64,000 nt of DNA, taken from the NCBI RefSeq assembly GCF_039544005.1, contig NZ_BAABKV010000001.1:2604001-2668000 (forward strand), in the 5' to 3' direction. The notes beneath the pieces are model-generated. The model was not told the origin of the DNA, did no database searches, and saw only the letters and a list, made by a program, of their open reading frames with translations. The position numbers and the translations under genes are program-made. Origin of the DNA: Kitasatospora paranensis (GTDB lineage: Bacteria > Actinomycetota > Actinomycetes > Streptomycetales > Streptomycetaceae). This document shows positions 1 through 10,064 of the stretch, in pieces. How positions within the stretch are numbered: position 1 is the first letter of the stretch; every line of letters begins with the position of its first letter.

Positions 1-273
1 CGCCCCGAGGACGACCTGGACGCCTACGCCGGGCAGTTGCTCGACCACGTGGCCGCGGCCGGGATCGACCTGCGGGAGCGGGTGCTGTGGCGCGAGGTGC
101 GGGCGACCGGGCGGGTGCCCGTCCCGTCGCTGGCGGGCGGCACGCTCAACCCGCCGAACGCGACCGGTACCCCGGGTCTGTACCGGATCGGCGGCGGCGC
201 CCACCCGGGCGGCGGGCTCGCCCGGGTCGGCATGTCGGCCTCGATCACGGCGGGCCTGATCGGCCCGGCCTGA
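1..273 (+). CDS. C-terminal end of a phytoene-desaturase-like FAD oxidoreductase (5' end outside window)
   Basis: The reading frame is open from the first base and ends with TGA, giving the last 90 residues of a protein. The stretch around residues 60-75, LYRIGGGAHPGGGLARVGMS, is the C-terminal FAD-contacting signature of the CrtI/phytoene desaturase and NAD(P)/FAD oxidoreductase group, where a GGG-THPGG-like turn precedes the last helix. The Rossmann N-terminus that would decide between carotenoid desaturase and a general amine-oxidase-like member lies outside the window, so the substrate is unknown. The next gene converges on it with only 9 bases between the two stops. Confidence 0.7.
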   Translation, partial: RPEDDLDAYAGQLLDHVAAAGIDLRERVLWREVRATGRVPVPSLAGGTLNPPNATGTPGLYRIGGGAHPGGGLARVGMSASITAGLIGPA

Positions 274-282
274 CGCGCCGGG

Positions 283-1221
283 TCAGCCCTGCTGCTGGTA
301 GTCCCAGGCCGGCTGCTGGTGGACGGCCTGCTGCGGCACCACCGGCTGCGGCTGCTGGTAGGCCTGCTGCTGGGCCCACTGCTGGTCGGCGGCCTGCTGG
401 TACGCCTGCTGCTGGTCGGCGGCCTGCTGGTGCGCCTGCTGCTGGGCGGCGTACGGGTCCTGGTACTGGCCGTAGGCCGCGTACGGGTCCTGCGCGTAGG
501 GGGCCTGCGCGTACTGCTGCTGCGCGTACTGGGCCTGCGCGTACTGCTGCTGGTCGTACTCCGGCTGCCCGTACTGGGCCTGGGCGTACTGCTGCTGCGT
601 GTACTGCTGCTGGGTGTACTGCTGCTGGGTGTACTGCTGGGCGTAGGCGTCCTGCCCGTACGGGGCCTGGGCGTACTGCTGCTGGGTGTACTGCTGCTGG
701 GCGTAGGCGTCCTGGTGGCCGGGCTCGGGCTGCCGGGCCCACGGCTCGTCCCCGTAGGAGGCGGTGAGCGGGTCATCGGTGTAGACACCGTCCGCGGCGA
801 TCTCCTCGACCTCCTCGAAGCCGGCGCCGGGCTCCTCGGGCTCGACCGGTCCGACGACGCCGACGGTCGCGGCGGGGGCGGCCGGGGCCGGTGCGCCGGT
901 ACTGCCGGTGGCCGCGCTGAGCAGCGGAACCCGGGCGAGCGGGCCGGGCAGGCCGCCGTCGGCCGTGCGCAGCGACCAGCCGGCGACGGCGCCCCGCTTG
1001 ACGGAGAGGGTGACGAAGGCCTGGCCGAGCGCGAAGGCGGCCGCACCGACGCCTATGACCAGCACCGACTGCAGTTGCATGCCGGCGACGACGGTGAGGA
1101 AGCCGGCCAGGGCCGCGGCGCGCCAGACCACCGGGGCGCGGTTCTGCAGCAGGAGTTCGGCGGCCAGCCAGAGGGCGACGACCGCCAACGCGGTGTCCAG
1201 CAGCAGGTGTCCGATGCCCAT
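283..1221 (-). CDS. Membrane protein with a long Gln/Tyr/Ala-rich repetitive tail
   Basis: This 312-residue protein starts with two or three hydrophobic helices (about residues 5-85). A short Pro/Ala/Val linker and an acidic patch near residue 140 follow. The last roughly 145 residues are built from repeats of the type QQYTQQQYAQ, with A-Q-A-P-Y-G-Q-D variants, then a Q/A-rich end. The tail has almost no charge and looks disordered and prion-like. The repeat is visible in the DNA as recurring CTGCTG and GTACTG blocks. ATG was taken as start because the hydrophobic segment begins right after it. It lies just downstream of metF on the same strand. I do not know its function; a membrane-anchored condensate or scaffold role would be speculation. 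Confidence 0.75.
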   Translation of the reverse strand: MGIGHLLLDTALAVVALWLAAELLLQNRAPVVWRAAALAGFLTVVAGMQLQSVLVIGVGAAAFALGQAFVTLSVKRGAVAGWSLRTADGGLPGPLARVPLLSAATGSTGAPAPAAPAATVGVVGPVEPEEPGAGFEEVEEIAADGVYTDDPLTASYGDEPWARQPEPGHQDAYAQQQYTQQQYAQAPYGQDAYAQQYTQQQYTQQQYTQQQYAQAQYGQPEYDQQQYAQAQYAQQQYAQAPYAQDPYAAYGQYQDPYAAQQQAHQQAADQQQAYQQAADQQWAQQQAYQQPQPVVPQQAVHQQPAWDYQQQG

Positions 1222-1332
1222 CCCTGCTACCTCCAGTGGCGCGGCCGCGTGTGCGGGCGACTGTACAGGCTTGCGGCGGACAGCACCGCATCGCTCGCGG
1301 CCGGCTGCGGCCGGCCCTGCGCGGCCGGTGCC

Positions 1333-2247
1333 TCAGCGCTGGTGGAGGCCGAGGTTCTGGTAGATCTCCAGGGTCGCGGTGGAGTGGTTGAGGGTGATGA
1401 AGTGCAGGCCGGGAGCGCCCTCGGCGAGCAGTCGCTCGGCCATCGCGGTGGCGTGGTCGATGCCGACGGCGCGCACCGCGTCCGGGTCCTCGGCGACCGC
1501 GCGGAAGCGGTCCACCAGGTCGGGCGGGAAGTCCGAGCCGGACAGCTGCGGGAAGCGCTCCAGCTGGCGGATGTTGGTGACCGGCATGATCTCCGGGATG
1601 ACCGGCGTCCCGCAGCCGGCCGCGGCGAGCCGGTCGCGCAGCCGCAGGTAGTCCTCGACCTCGAAGAACATCTGGGTGATCGCGTAGTCGGCGCCGGCGC
1701 GGCACTTGGCGACGAAGTGCCGGATGTCGTCGTCCCAGTTGTCGGAGCGCGGGTGCATCTGCGGGAAGGCGGCCACGCCGACGCAGAAGTCGCCGATCCC
1801 CTTGATCAGCTCGACCAGCTCGTAGGCGTAGGTGACGCCCTCGGGGTGGCGGACCCACTCGCCCATCGGGTCGCCGGGCGGGTCGCCGCGCACCGCGAGG
1901 ACGTTGCGCACGCCCTGGTCGGCGTACTGGCCGATGATGTTGCGCAGCTCCGCGACCGAGTGCTCGACGGCGGTGAGGTGGGCGACGGGGGTCAGCGTCG
2001 TCTCGGTGGCGATCCGGCCGACCAGGTCGACGGTGCGGCCGCGCGAGGAGCCGCCGGCGCCGTACGTCATGCAGACGAAGTTGGGGTCGAGTGCCTCGAC
2101 GCGGCGGATGGCATCCCAGAGCCTGCGCTCGGCGGCCTCGTTGCGCGGCGGCATGAACTCGAAGGAGAAGGAACGGTCCCCGGCCGCCAGCAGGTCGCGC
2201 ACGGTCTGTGCGCGGTCGGTTCTGGTGGAGGGGATGCCGAGTGCCAT
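1333..2247 (-). CDS. metF: 5,10-methylenetetrahydrofolate reductase
   Basis: MetF reduces methylene-THF to methyl-THF with a flavin, supplying the methyl group for methionine synthesis in the cytoplasm. The 304-residue product has the usual bacterial length. It shows the N-terminal strand [10 protein letters not shown] (about residues 27-36, with the catalytic-type Glu at 30), the folate/FAD-binding segment [14 protein letters not shown] near residue 57, and the later IPEIMPVTN strand. The ATG at 2247 is preceded, with 6 bases between, by TAGCCT (2254-2259 on this strand). The mRNA is therefore probably leaderless. It is transcribed away from the polyprenyl synthase. No methionine-type riboswitch is visible in front of it. 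Confidence 0.95.
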   Translation of the reverse strand: MALGIPSTRTDRAQTVRDLLAAGDRSFSFEFMPPRNEAAERRLWDAIRRVEALDPNFVCMTYGAGGSSRGRTVDLVGRIATETTLTPVAHLTAVEHSVAELRNIIGQYADQGVRNVLAVRGDPPGDPMGEWVRHPEGVTYAYELVELIKGIGDFCVGVAAFPQMHPRSDNWDDDIRHFVAKCRAGADYAITQMFFEVEDYLRLRDRLAAAGCGTPVIPEIMPVTNIRQLERFPQLSGSDFPPDLVDRFRAVAEDPDAVRAVGIDHATAMAERLLAEGAPGLHFITLNHSTATLEIYQNLGLHQR

Positions 2248-2397
2248 GCTGGCAGGCTATCGGTCCCGCACGGAGGGCGACCAAACATGGTCCACTGAAT
2301 GAGATGTGCACGTGGCGCGGCCCGGGCGCCGCCGATGAGAGCGGTCCGCCGCCCTCCGGATAGTCTGATTGTCAGCCCAGCGATCCGGAGTCCCACC

Positions 2398-3504
2398 GTG
2401 CCCACGTCCACCAGCCTTCCGGCCAACCCGATCGACCGGGAGGACCTGCGCGAGCGCGTCAACGCCGCTCTGGCCGCGTTCATGGCCGAGCAGACCGGCC
2501 TGCTCGCCGGCATCTCGCCGCAGCTGGGGCCGGTCTCCGAGGCCCTGCGCGACTTCCTGCTCGACGGCGGCAAGCGGCTGCGCCCGGCCTTCTGCTACTG
2601 GGGCTGGCGCGGCGCCGGCGGCGGCAGCGAGGACCCGGGGATCGCCCGGGCCGCGGCCGCCCTGGAACTGCTCCAGGCCAGCGCGCTCGTCCACGACGAC
2701 CTGATGGACCGCAGCGACACCCGCCGCGGCCTGCCCTCCGTCCACCGCCGCTTCGAGGCCATGCACCGCGACCGCGGCTGGCGCGGCGACCGCGAGCAGT
2801 ACGGCGCCAGCGCCGCGGTGCTCCTCGGCGACCTGCTGCTGATCTGGTGCGACGAGCTGTTCCAGCGCAGCGGCCTGCCCGACGGGTCCGTCCGGGCCGC
2901 CAAGCCCGCCTTCGACCGGATGCGCACCGAGGTGATGCTCGGCCAGTACCTGGACGTGCTGGAGCCCGTCGCCGGGGACTCCGCCGACCAGGACGCCCTG
3001 GAGCGGGCGCAGACCGTCCTGCACTACAAGTCGGCGAAGTACACCATCGAGCGCCCGCTCCAGGTCGGCGCGCTGCTCGCCGGCGCCGACGGCGCACTGG
3101 TGGACGCCTACGGCGCGTTCGGGCTGCCGCTCGGCGAGGCGTTCCAGCTCCGCGACGACCTGCTCGGCGTGTTCGGGGACCCGGAGGTCACCGGGAAGCC
3201 GGCCGGCGACGACCTGCGCGAGGGCAAGCGGACCCTGCTGGTCGCCCACGCGATGCGCGGGCTGCCGGCCGCCGACGCCCGGCTGCTCGACGAGCGGCTC
3301 GGCGCACCGGACCTGGCCCCCGAGGAGATCGGGCGGCTGCGCGCGCTCGTCGAGCGCAGCGGCGCCGCGGAACTCGTCGAACAGCGGATCGAGGAGCTGA
3401 TGGCCCAGGCCCTCGACGCCCTGGACCGGGCGCCGCTGGCGGCCGGCCCGGCCCGGGCGACCCTGCTGGCCCTCGCCGAGGCGGCCACCGTCCGGAAGTA
3501 CTGA
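2398..3504 (+). CDS. Polyprenyl (geranylgeranyl-type) diphosphate synthase
   Basis: This trans-prenyltransferase condenses isopentenyl diphosphate with allylic diphosphates. The GTG at 2398 gives 368 residues. The upstream open frame to 2299 is less likely because a TAGTCT -10-like box lies inside it at about 2361. Family motifs are all present: GGKRLRP near residue 58, the first Asp-rich motif DDLMD at 100-104 followed by the usual DTRRG, and the second motif RDDLLG about 140 residues later. Chain length cannot be read with certainty. The position beside metF matches idsA2 (Rv2173) in mycobacteria and a synthase in S. coelicolor, as I recall. The intact motifs argue for an active enzyme. Confidence 0.9.
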   Translation: MPTSTSLPANPIDREDLRERVNAALAAFMAEQTGLLAGISPQLGPVSEALRDFLLDGGKRLRPAFCYWGWRGAGGGSEDPGIARAAAALELLQASALVHDDLMDRSDTRRGLPSVHRRFEAMHRDRGWRGDREQYGASAAVLLGDLLLIWCDELFQRSGLPDGSVRAAKPAFDRMRTEVMLGQYLDVLEPVAGDSADQDALERAQTVLHYKSAKYTIERPLQVGALLAGADGALVDAYGAFGLPLGEAFQLRDDLLGVFGDPEVTGKPAGDDLREGKRTLLVAHAMRGLPAADARLLDERLGAPDLAPEEIGRLRALVERSGAAELVEQRIEELMAQALDALDRAPLAAGPARATLLALAEAATVRKY

Positions 3505-3532
3505 GCATCCGGCGGCGGTGGCCGCCCGACGG

Positions 3533-4177
3533 TCAGGCCGTGCGCAGCCGGCGGGCGAACTCCGCGGCGGCCGCGCCCGGGTCGTCGGCGGCCGTGATCG
3601 CCCGGACCACCACCACCCGGGTCGCACCGGCCGCCAGCACCTCGTCCAGGTTGCCGAGGTCGATGCCGCCGATCGCGAACCACGGCCGGTCGGTGACCGC
3701 CTTCGCCGCGTACGAGACCAGGCCGAGGCCGGGGGCGTGGCGGCCGGGCTTGGTCGGGGTCGGCCAGACCGGGCCGGTGCAGAAGTAGTCCACCCCCGGC
3801 TCGACCAGGGCCGCGTCCACCTCGGACTCCGCGTGGCAGGACCGGCCGATCACCACGGCGTCGCCGAGGATCGCGCGGGCGGCCGGCACCGGCAGGTCGT
3901 CCTGGCCGAGGTGCAGCACCTGCGGGCGGGCGGCGTGCGCCACGTCCGCCCGGTCGTTGACCGAGAAGAGCTTCCCGTGGCGCCGGGCCGCGTCGGCGAA
4001 GACCTCCAGGGCCTCCAGCTCCTGACGCGCCTCCAGGCCCTTGTCGCGGAGCTGCACGATGTCCACGCCACCGGCCAGCACCGCGTCCAGGAACTCCGGC
4101 AGGTCGCCCTGCTCGCGCCGGGCGTCGGTGCACAGGTAGAGGCGGGCGTCGCCGAGCAGGGCGCGGGCCGGCGGCAT
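3533..4177 (-). CDS. thiE: Thiamine-phosphate synthase
   Basis: ThiE joins HMP-pyrophosphate and thiazole phosphate to make thiamine phosphate. The 214-residue TIM-barrel shows VQLRDK at residues 41-46, a SVNDRADVA strand, HLGQDDLP, the phosphate/pyrophosphate loop [11 protein letters not shown] and the closing AIGGI strand. The ATG at 4177 shares one base with the stop of the upstream regulator gene (TGATG), so the two are translationally coupled. A longer in-frame extension to 4282 was rejected because it overlaps that gene and lacks family similarity. The thiO-thiS-thiG genes for the thiazole half start 1.8 kb away in the opposite direction. No TPP element is seen upstream of this pair. 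Confidence 0.95.
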   Translation of the reverse strand: MPPARALLGDARLYLCTDARREQGDLPEFLDAVLAGGVDIVQLRDKGLEARQELEALEVFADAARRHGKLFSVNDRADVAHAARPQVLHLGQDDLPVPAARAILGDAVVIGRSCHAESEVDAALVEPGVDYFCTGPVWPTPTKPGRHAPGLGLVSYAAKAVTDRPWFAIGGIDLGNLDEVLAAGATRVVVVRAITAADDPGAAAAEFARRLRTA

Positions 4178-4545
4178 CAGAGGGCCATCGCCTGGGCGCG
4201 GCGCTTGACCTCGGTGGCGCGGTTCTCCTGCAGGGCCTGGATCGGGCTGCCGGGCAGCGACGGGTCCTCGGTGAACATCCACACGAGGATCTCCTCGTCG
4301 CTGAAGCCGGAGTCCCGCAGCACGGTCAACAGGCCGATCAGGTGCTTCACCGGGCCGTCGTCCTCGATGAAGGCCGCCGGCACCTGCAGCGACTTGTTGG
4401 GGCCGCGCCGCACGGCGAGCAGGGTGTTCGCCTTCACCATGTTGCGGATCTCGGTGACCTGCACACCCCAGCGCTCGGAGATGTCGGGCAGGTACAGCCA
4501 GGCGGGGACGAGGGCGTCGGTCTTGGGATCGATCTCACTACTCAC
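4177..4545 (-). CDS. Rv2175c-family winged-helix DNA-binding protein
   Basis: The 122-residue protein begins at a GTG. It has a winged-helix/MerR-like N-terminus (residues 15-40, around [20 protein letters not shown]), a basic wing containing [13 protein letters not shown], and a C-terminal helical domain with [17 protein letters not shown]. This is the Rv2175c architecture. In M. tuberculosis that protein binds DNA weakly and is a substrate of the neighbouring kinase PknL (established knowledge). Here a PASTA-type Ser/Thr kinase lies 3.7 kb away, so the pairing is kept at locus level. Its stop overlaps the start of thiE by one base, suggesting the two are co-expressed. Its DNA target is not evident from the sequence. 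Confidence 0.85.
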   Translation of the reverse strand: MSSEIDPKTDALVPAWLYLPDISERWGVQVTEIRNMVKANTLLAVRRGPNKSLQVPAAFIEDDGPVKHLIGLLTVLRDSGFSDEEILVWMFTEDPSLPGSPIQALQENRATEVKRRAQAMAL

Positions 4546-4632
4546 GGCACCAGACTGCCACCTGCGGCGCCCCCGATGCACCCGGCCCGCCCCGGCCCGG
4601 CCGACCGATGACCGATCGTGACCGCCCGCGGG

Positions 4633-5826
4633 CTATCCGGCGGCCGCCTTCAGCGGCACCGCCGGGTCCGCGGCGAGCGCCACGTCCAGCACGGCGCCGC
4701 GTTCGATCAGCCGCCTGGCCTGGTTGACGTCGCGCGGCCGGTCGATCGCGAGCAGTGCCGTGAGCACACCGTCGCGCAGCCACAGCACGGACCGGTCGGC
4801 GTCGCCGGGCGCGCCGCGGTGCACCGGCTCGTCGCCGTCGGCGTGCCGGCCCGCGTACTGCACCATCCGCCCGAACTGCTCCGACCAGAAGTACGGCACC
4901 GGGTCGTACGGGGTGTCCGCGCCGAGCAGCGAGGCCGCGGCCGCGCCGCCCGACCGCAGCGCGTGGTCCCAGTGCTGCACGGTGAGCCGGCCGCCGGCCC
5001 GGGCCGAGGGGTACGAGACGCAGTCGCCGGCCGCCCACACGCCCGGGGCGGTCGTCCGCAGCCGCTCGTCGGCCAGCACCGCGCCCGTCGCGTCCCGTTC
5101 GACCGCCGAGCCGGCCAGCCAGCCGGTCGCCGGACGGGCGCCCACCCCGACCACCACCAGGTCGGCGTCGACGCGGCCGCCGCCCGCGAGCAGCAGCCCG
5201 CCCTCGTCGACGGCGCTCACCGCGGCGTCGCAGTGCAGCACGACCCCGGCCTCGGCGTACCAGCGGGCCATCTCGGCGCCCAGGGCGGCCGGCAGCACAC
5301 CGGGCAGCGGCTGCGCCCCGGCCTCCACCACGGTGACCTCGCAGCCCAGCGCGCGGGCGGCGGTGGCGGTCTCGGCGCCGATCCAGCCGGCACCGACCAG
5401 GGCCAGCCTCGTCCCGGGGGTGAGCGCCTTGCGCAGCGCCAGCGCGTCGTCGACGGTGCGCAGCACCCGGGCGCCTGCGGCGCCCGGCAGGGCGACCGCC
5501 TCGGCGCCGGTGGCGATCACCAGGTGGTCGTGGGTGAGCGGGCCCGCGTCGGTGTGCAGCACGCCGGGCTCCAGGCCGGTGGCGCGGCGGCCGAGCAGCA
5601 GCTCGACGCCGAGCTGCTCCCAGTCGATGTCGAAGGCGGTGGAGTCGCTGCCGCCCAGCAGCACGTCCTTGGAGAGCGGCGGCCGGTCGTAGGGGCGGTG
5701 CGGTTCTTCGCCGACCAGCGCGATCCGCCCCCGCCAGCCGCCCTGCCGCAGCCCGAGGGCGCACTGTGCGCCCGCCATCCCGGTGCCGACGACGAGAACG
5801 CTCTCCGTACCGCTCAGCTCAGCCAC
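4633..5826 (-). CDS. Ferredoxin-reductase-like NAD(P)/FAD-dependent oxidoreductase
   Basis: The 397-residue flavoprotein has an N-terminal FAD fold with GTGMAG at residues 14-19 and PYDRPPLSKD at 46-55. A second nucleotide-binding GAGWIG motif lies near residue 150, and the AAGDCVSYPS motif that contacts FAD follows. A C-terminal reductase domain completes it. This matches the putidaredoxin-reductase/BphA4 class, which passes electrons from NAD(P)H to a ferredoxin or Rieske protein. No dedicated ferredoxin is adjacent. The GTG at 5826 was preferred because a TAGGGT -10-like box (5834-5839 on this strand) lies 7 bases before it, fitting leaderless transcription. Another GTG lies 9 bases earlier. 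It diverges from the thiamine operon. Confidence 0.88.
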   Translation of the reverse strand: MAELSGTESVLVVGTGMAGAQCALGLRQGGWRGRIALVGEEPHRPYDRPPLSKDVLLGGSDSTAFDIDWEQLGVELLLGRRATGLEPGVLHTDAGPLTHDHLVIATGAEAVALPGAAGARVLRTVDDALALRKALTPGTRLALVGAGWIGAETATAARALGCEVTVVEAGAQPLPGVLPAALGAEMARWYAEAGVVLHCDAAVSAVDEGGLLLAGGGRVDADLVVVGVGARPATGWLAGSAVERDATGAVLADERLRTTAPGVWAAGDCVSYPSARAGGRLTVQHWDHALRSGGAAAASLLGADTPYDPVPYFWSEQFGRMVQYAGRHADGDEPVHRGAPGDADRSVLWLRDGVLTALLAIDRPRDVNQARRLIERGAVLDVALAADPAVPLKAAAG

Positions 5827-5909
5827 GGCGGCCACCCTATCGGCCGGTGTGTCCACCCTGCGCACGCGCTTTCGGCGACGGCGACACCCGGCGTTAGGGT
5901 GGGTGCACA

Positions 5910-6002
5910 CCTCACACGGGAGCCCGGTGCACCGGGCTGAGAGGCGGGCTGCGGCGGCCCGCGACCGTCCGAACCTGATCCGGGTCATGCCGGCGAAGGG
6001 AG
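5910..6002 (+). promoter_or_regulatory. TPP riboswitch (THI element)
   Basis: The conserved blocks of the thiamine-pyrophosphate aptamer appear in order. The pyrimidine-sensing part ends in GGGCTGAGAGG (about 5934-5944). A variable GC-rich P3 arm follows. Then comes the pyrophosphate-sensing strand CCGAACCTGATCCGGGTCA (5969-5987) and the closing GCCGGCGAAGGGAG. The 3' strand of the aptamer runs into the purine-rich ribosome-binding stretch just before the thiO GTG at 6013. Ligand binding would therefore be expected to hide the start site. No U-run terminator is seen, so translational control is the likelier mode. Confidence 0.95.
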
Positions 6003-6012
6003 CAGAAGCGAC

Positions 6013-7179
6013 GTGGCACGTTCACCCTCCGACGGGCCCCGCCCCGACGTCCTCGTGGTCGGCGGCGGCATCATCGGCCTCGGCGTGGCCTGGCGGGCCG
6101 CCCAGCGCGGGCTGGCGGTCACCGTGCTGGACCCGGCGCCGGGCGGCGGCGCGGCCCGGGTCGCGGCCGGCATGCTCGCCCCGGTCACCGAGCTGCAGTA
6201 CGGCGAGGAGCCGCTGCTGCGCCTGGGCATGGCCTCCAACGAGCGGTACGCGGCGTTCGCCGCCGAGCTCACCGACGCGACCGGGCTGGACACCGGCTAC
6301 CGGCGGACCGGCACCCTGGCTGTCGCCCTGGACTCCGACGACCGCGAGGAACTGCGCGAGCTGCACGCCTTCCACGGGCGCCTCGGCCTGACCTCGCACT
6401 GGCTGACCGGCCGCGAGTGCCGCCGGCTGGAGCCGATGCTCGCGCCCGGGGTCCGCGGCGGCCTGCACGTCACCGACGACCACCAGGTGGACGGCCGCCG
6501 GCTGGCCACCGCGCTGGTCGAGGCGTGCCGCCGGGCCGGGGCGGTGCTGCACCGGGAGAGGGCCGCCGAACTGCTGGTGGACGACGGCCGGGCGACCGGG
6601 GTGCGGCTGGACGGCGGCGAGGTGCTGACGGCCGGCCAGGTGGTGCTCGCGGCCGGGTCGTACAGCCATCTGCTGAACGGCCTGCCCCCGGGCGTACTGC
6701 CGGCGATCCGGCCGGTGAAGGGGCAGGTGCTGCGGCTGCACGTGCCGTCCGCGTACCGGCCGTTCCTGGCCCGCAACGTCCGTGCGGTGGTGCGCGGGCA
6801 GCACATCTACCTGGTGCCGCGCGCCGACGGCGAACTGGTCGTCGGCGCGACCACCGAGGAGCAGGGCCACGACACCACGGTGACCGCCGGCGGGGTGTAC
6901 GAGCTGCTCCGCGACGCCCACGAACTCGTCCCCGGGATCACCGAGTTGCCGCTGGTGGAGACCGGCGCCGGGCTACGGCCCGGCTCGCCGGACAACGCCC
7001 CGCTGCTCGGCCCGACCGCCCTGCCCGGCCTGGTCGCCGCGACCGGGCACTACCGCAACGGCGTGCTGCTCACCCCGGTCACCGCCGACCTGGTCGCCGC
7101 GTACCTCGCGACCGGCAGCGTGCCGGAGCTCGCCGAACCGTTCTCCCCCAGCCGTTTCCACCTGAAGGCCCTCGCATGA
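6013..7179 (+). CDS. thiO: Glycine oxidase ThiO
   Basis: ThiO is an FAD enzyme that oxidises glycine to dehydroglycine, the carbon-nitrogen precursor of the thiazole ring in aerobic bacteria. The 388-residue product opens with a DAO-type Rossmann motif, VVGGGIIGLGVAWRAAQRG (about residues 14-32). It carries GMLAPVTELQYG, the substrate-domain VKGQVLRLHVP and the C-terminal FAD loop TGAGLRPGSPDNAPL. The GTG start lies directly downstream of the TPP riboswitch. The stop overlaps the thiS ATG by 4 bases (ATGA). It is the first gene of a thiO-thiS-thiG operon controlled by thiamine pyrophosphate. Confidence 0.95.
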   Translation: MARSPSDGPRPDVLVVGGGIIGLGVAWRAAQRGLAVTVLDPAPGGGAARVAAGMLAPVTELQYGEEPLLRLGMASNERYAAFAAELTDATGLDTGYRRTGTLAVALDSDDREELRELHAFHGRLGLTSHWLTGRECRRLEPMLAPGVRGGLHVTDDHQVDGRRLATALVEACRRAGAVLHRERAAELLVDDGRATGVRLDGGEVLTAGQVVLAAGSYSHLLNGLPPGVLPAIRPVKGQVLRLHVPSAYRPFLARNVRAVVRGQHIYLVPRADGELVVGATTEEQGHDTTVTAGGVYELLRDAHELVPGITELPLVETGAGLRPGSPDNAPLLGPTALPGLVAATGHYRNGVLLTPVTADLVAAYLATGSVPELAEPFSPSRFHLKALA

Positions 7180-7384
7180 ACCAGATCTCACTGACCGTCA
7201 ACGGCGAGCCGCGCGAGCTGCCCGCCACCACCACGCTGGCCCAGGTGGTGGCCGCGGTGTCGGCCGCGCCCACCGGGGTCGCGGCGGCGCTGAACGAGGC
7301 CGTGGTGCCGCGCAGCGCCTGGCCGGCCACCGTGCTCGGCACCGGCGACCGGGTGGAGATCCTCACCGCCGTGCAGGGGGCTGA
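7176..7384 (+). CDS. thiS: Sulfur carrier protein ThiS (last codons shifted by one missing G)
   Basis: ThiS is a ubiquitin-like carrier whose C-terminal Gly-Gly receives sulfur as thiocarboxylate for thiazole synthesis. The product starts MNQISLTVNGEPRELP and has the beta-grasp pattern through VEILTAVQG. Family members end in Gly-Gly-stop. Here the run of five G at 7376-7380 is followed by CTGAG. The literal frame therefore reads through into AEPWPTTC and ends at 7406. One more G would give V-Q-G-G-stop at 7384, three bases before the thiG ATG. The overlap with thiO (ATGA) and the tight spacing to thiG support the corrected end. I treat the shift as a sequence error. Confidence 0.85.
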
Positions 7385-8185
<801 letters not shown>

Positions 8186-8227
8186 GGCCGTTCGCGGACG
8201 GCATGTCTCAACATCGGCACAACCGGT

Positions 8228-8249
8228 CCCCGGACGGCGCCGTCCGGGG
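8228..8249. repeat. 22-bp perfect palindrome after thiG
   Basis: The two 11-base halves, CCCCGGACGGC and its exact reverse complement, meet without a spacer. It lies between the thiG stop and the kinase start, 22 bases before the kinase -10 box. It could be the operon terminator, although no T-run follows, or an operator for the kinase promoter. The sequence alone does not decide. Confidence 0.5.
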
Positions 8250-8282
8250 CTCGGGCCCACCCCCGCGGCCTACACTCCTCGG

Positions 8283-10030
8283 GTGGACAAGACGCTCGAC
8301 GACCCTCTGATCGGTGCCCTGCTCGACGGCCGGTACCGGGTGGAGCAGCGCATCGCCGTCGGCGGCATGGCCACCGTGTACCGGGGCAACGACACCCGTC
8401 TCGACCGGGTGGTCGCCCTCAAGGTGATGCACCCGTCGCTGGCCGCCGACACGGACTTCACCGGCCGGTTCATCCGTGAGGCCAAGGCGGTCGCCCGCCT
8501 CTCGCACCCCAACGTGGTCAACGTCTTCGACCAGGGCGCGGACGGCCGGGCGGTGTTCCTGGCCATGGAGTACGTGCCCGGGCGGACCCTGCGCGACCTG
8601 CTGCGCGACCGCGGCGCCCTGTCCGTGCGGGCCGCGCTCGACATCCTGGAGCCGGTGCTGGCCGCGCTCGGCGCCGCGCACCGGGCCGGCCTGGTGCACC
8701 GGGACATCAAGCCCGAGAACGTGCTGATCACCGACAACGGCATGGTGAAGGTCGCCGACTTCGGCCTCGTCCGGCTGCTCACCGGGACGGAGGGGGCGGG
8801 CGACGCGATCACCAGCACCACCTCCACCGGCACGGTGCTCGGCACGGTCTCCTACCTCGCGCCCGAGCAGATCCACCAGGGCGCCCCGACCGACCAGCGG
8901 GTCGACGTCTACGCGGCCGGCATCCTGCTGTACGAGATGCTCACCGGCGCCAAGCCGCACACCGGCGAGAACGCCATGCAGGTGATCTACCGGCACCTGA
9001 ACGAGGACGTGCCGCCGCCCTCGCTGGCCGCGCCGGGCGTGGGCCGCGAGCTGGACGCCATAGTGGCCACCGCGACCGCCCGTGACCCGCAGGCCCGCCC
9101 GTGGGACGCCGTCGAGCTGCTGGCCGCGCTCCAGCGGGTGCGCCGCACGCTCTCCCCGCCCAGTTGGACGCCGAACCGCCGGCCTCCACCCGGCCCACCC
9201 CGCAGTACCCGACGGGCGAGGTCACCGCGGTCGTCGACCGCCCGGTGGAGCGCACCAGCGTGCTGGACGTGCCGTCGGAGCTGCTCACGCCGCCCTCGCG
9301 GCGCGGCGACGAGACGCTGACCCTCACCCCGCAGCGGCCCGCCCGGCGTCGGCGCTCGCGGGCGCCGCTGATCTGGGCGGCGGTGATCGCGGTGGTGCTG
9401 GCACTGGTCGGCGGCGCCACGTACGTGCTCTCCAGCGGGCTGTACACGACGGTGCCGAGCGTGCTCGGGCAGACCGAGGCGCAGGCGGTGGCCACCCTGG
9501 ACACGGCGGGGCTGCGGGGCACCTTCACCCAGCAGTTCAGCGAGACCGTGCAGGCCGGGCAGGTGATGTCCACCGATCCGGGGGTCGGCGCGCGGGCACG
9601 CAAGAGCGAGCCGGTCAAGGTGGTGCTCTCCAAGGGGCCCGACCGGGTCCCGGTGCCGAACGTGGCCGGGATGACCGCGGACGCGGCGCGCCAGGCGCTG
9701 ACGGCGGCCCGGCTGACGCCGGGGACGACCAGCACGGCCTTCAGCGACACCGTGCCCGAGGGCGCGGTGATCTCGGCCGATCCGGCGGTCGGCACCTCGC
9801 TGAGCCCGAACGCGCCGGTCTCGCTGGTGGTCAGCAAGGGCATGGCTCCGGTGCCGGACGTGGTCGGCCTGACGAAGGACGACGCCACCAAGGCACTGAC
9901 CGACGCGGGCTTCACCGTCCAGAGCAGCGGGCTGAACCTCTTCGGCGGCAAGGTCGTGGGGCAGACCCCGAAGGCGGGCACCCCGCAGCCGCAGGGCACC
10001 CTCGTGGTGATCAGCTTCGGGCTGTTCTAG
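8283..10030 (+). CDS. PASTA-domain Ser/Thr protein kinase (frame broken by one missing base)
   Basis: This is a transmembrane eukaryotic-type kinase of the PknB/PknL group, which senses cell-wall muropeptides. The kinase domain has the Gly loop GGMATV (27-32), the ATP Lys47, HRDIKPEN from His139, DFG at 159-161 and a Thr-rich activation loop before APEQ. After a linker come a basic stretch, one transmembrane helix (APLIWAAVIAVVLALVGG) and three extracellular PASTA repeats. Kinase and PASTA parts are in different frames. The total length needs one extra base, best placed in the C-run at 9154-9161, giving 582 residues. TACACT at 8271-8276 lies 6 bases before the GTG, so the mRNA is probably leaderless. 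The neighbouring Rv2175c-like protein is a plausible substrate by analogy with PknL. Confidence 0.9.
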
Positions 10031-10064
10031 CGCCGCTCCGGCTCCGGCGGTACCGGCGGGCGGG

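Noticed and set aside
400..730. CRISPR-like or microsatellite repeat array
   Set aside because: The periodicity comes from Gln/Tyr/Ala codon repeats inside one open reading frame. Units are unequal and there are no unique spacers.
1..3504. Carotenoid or terpene cluster (CrtI-like end plus polyprenyl synthase)
   Set aside because: metF and a membrane protein on the opposite strand separate them, no cyclase or phytoene synthase is present in the window, and the gene order is core chromosomal.
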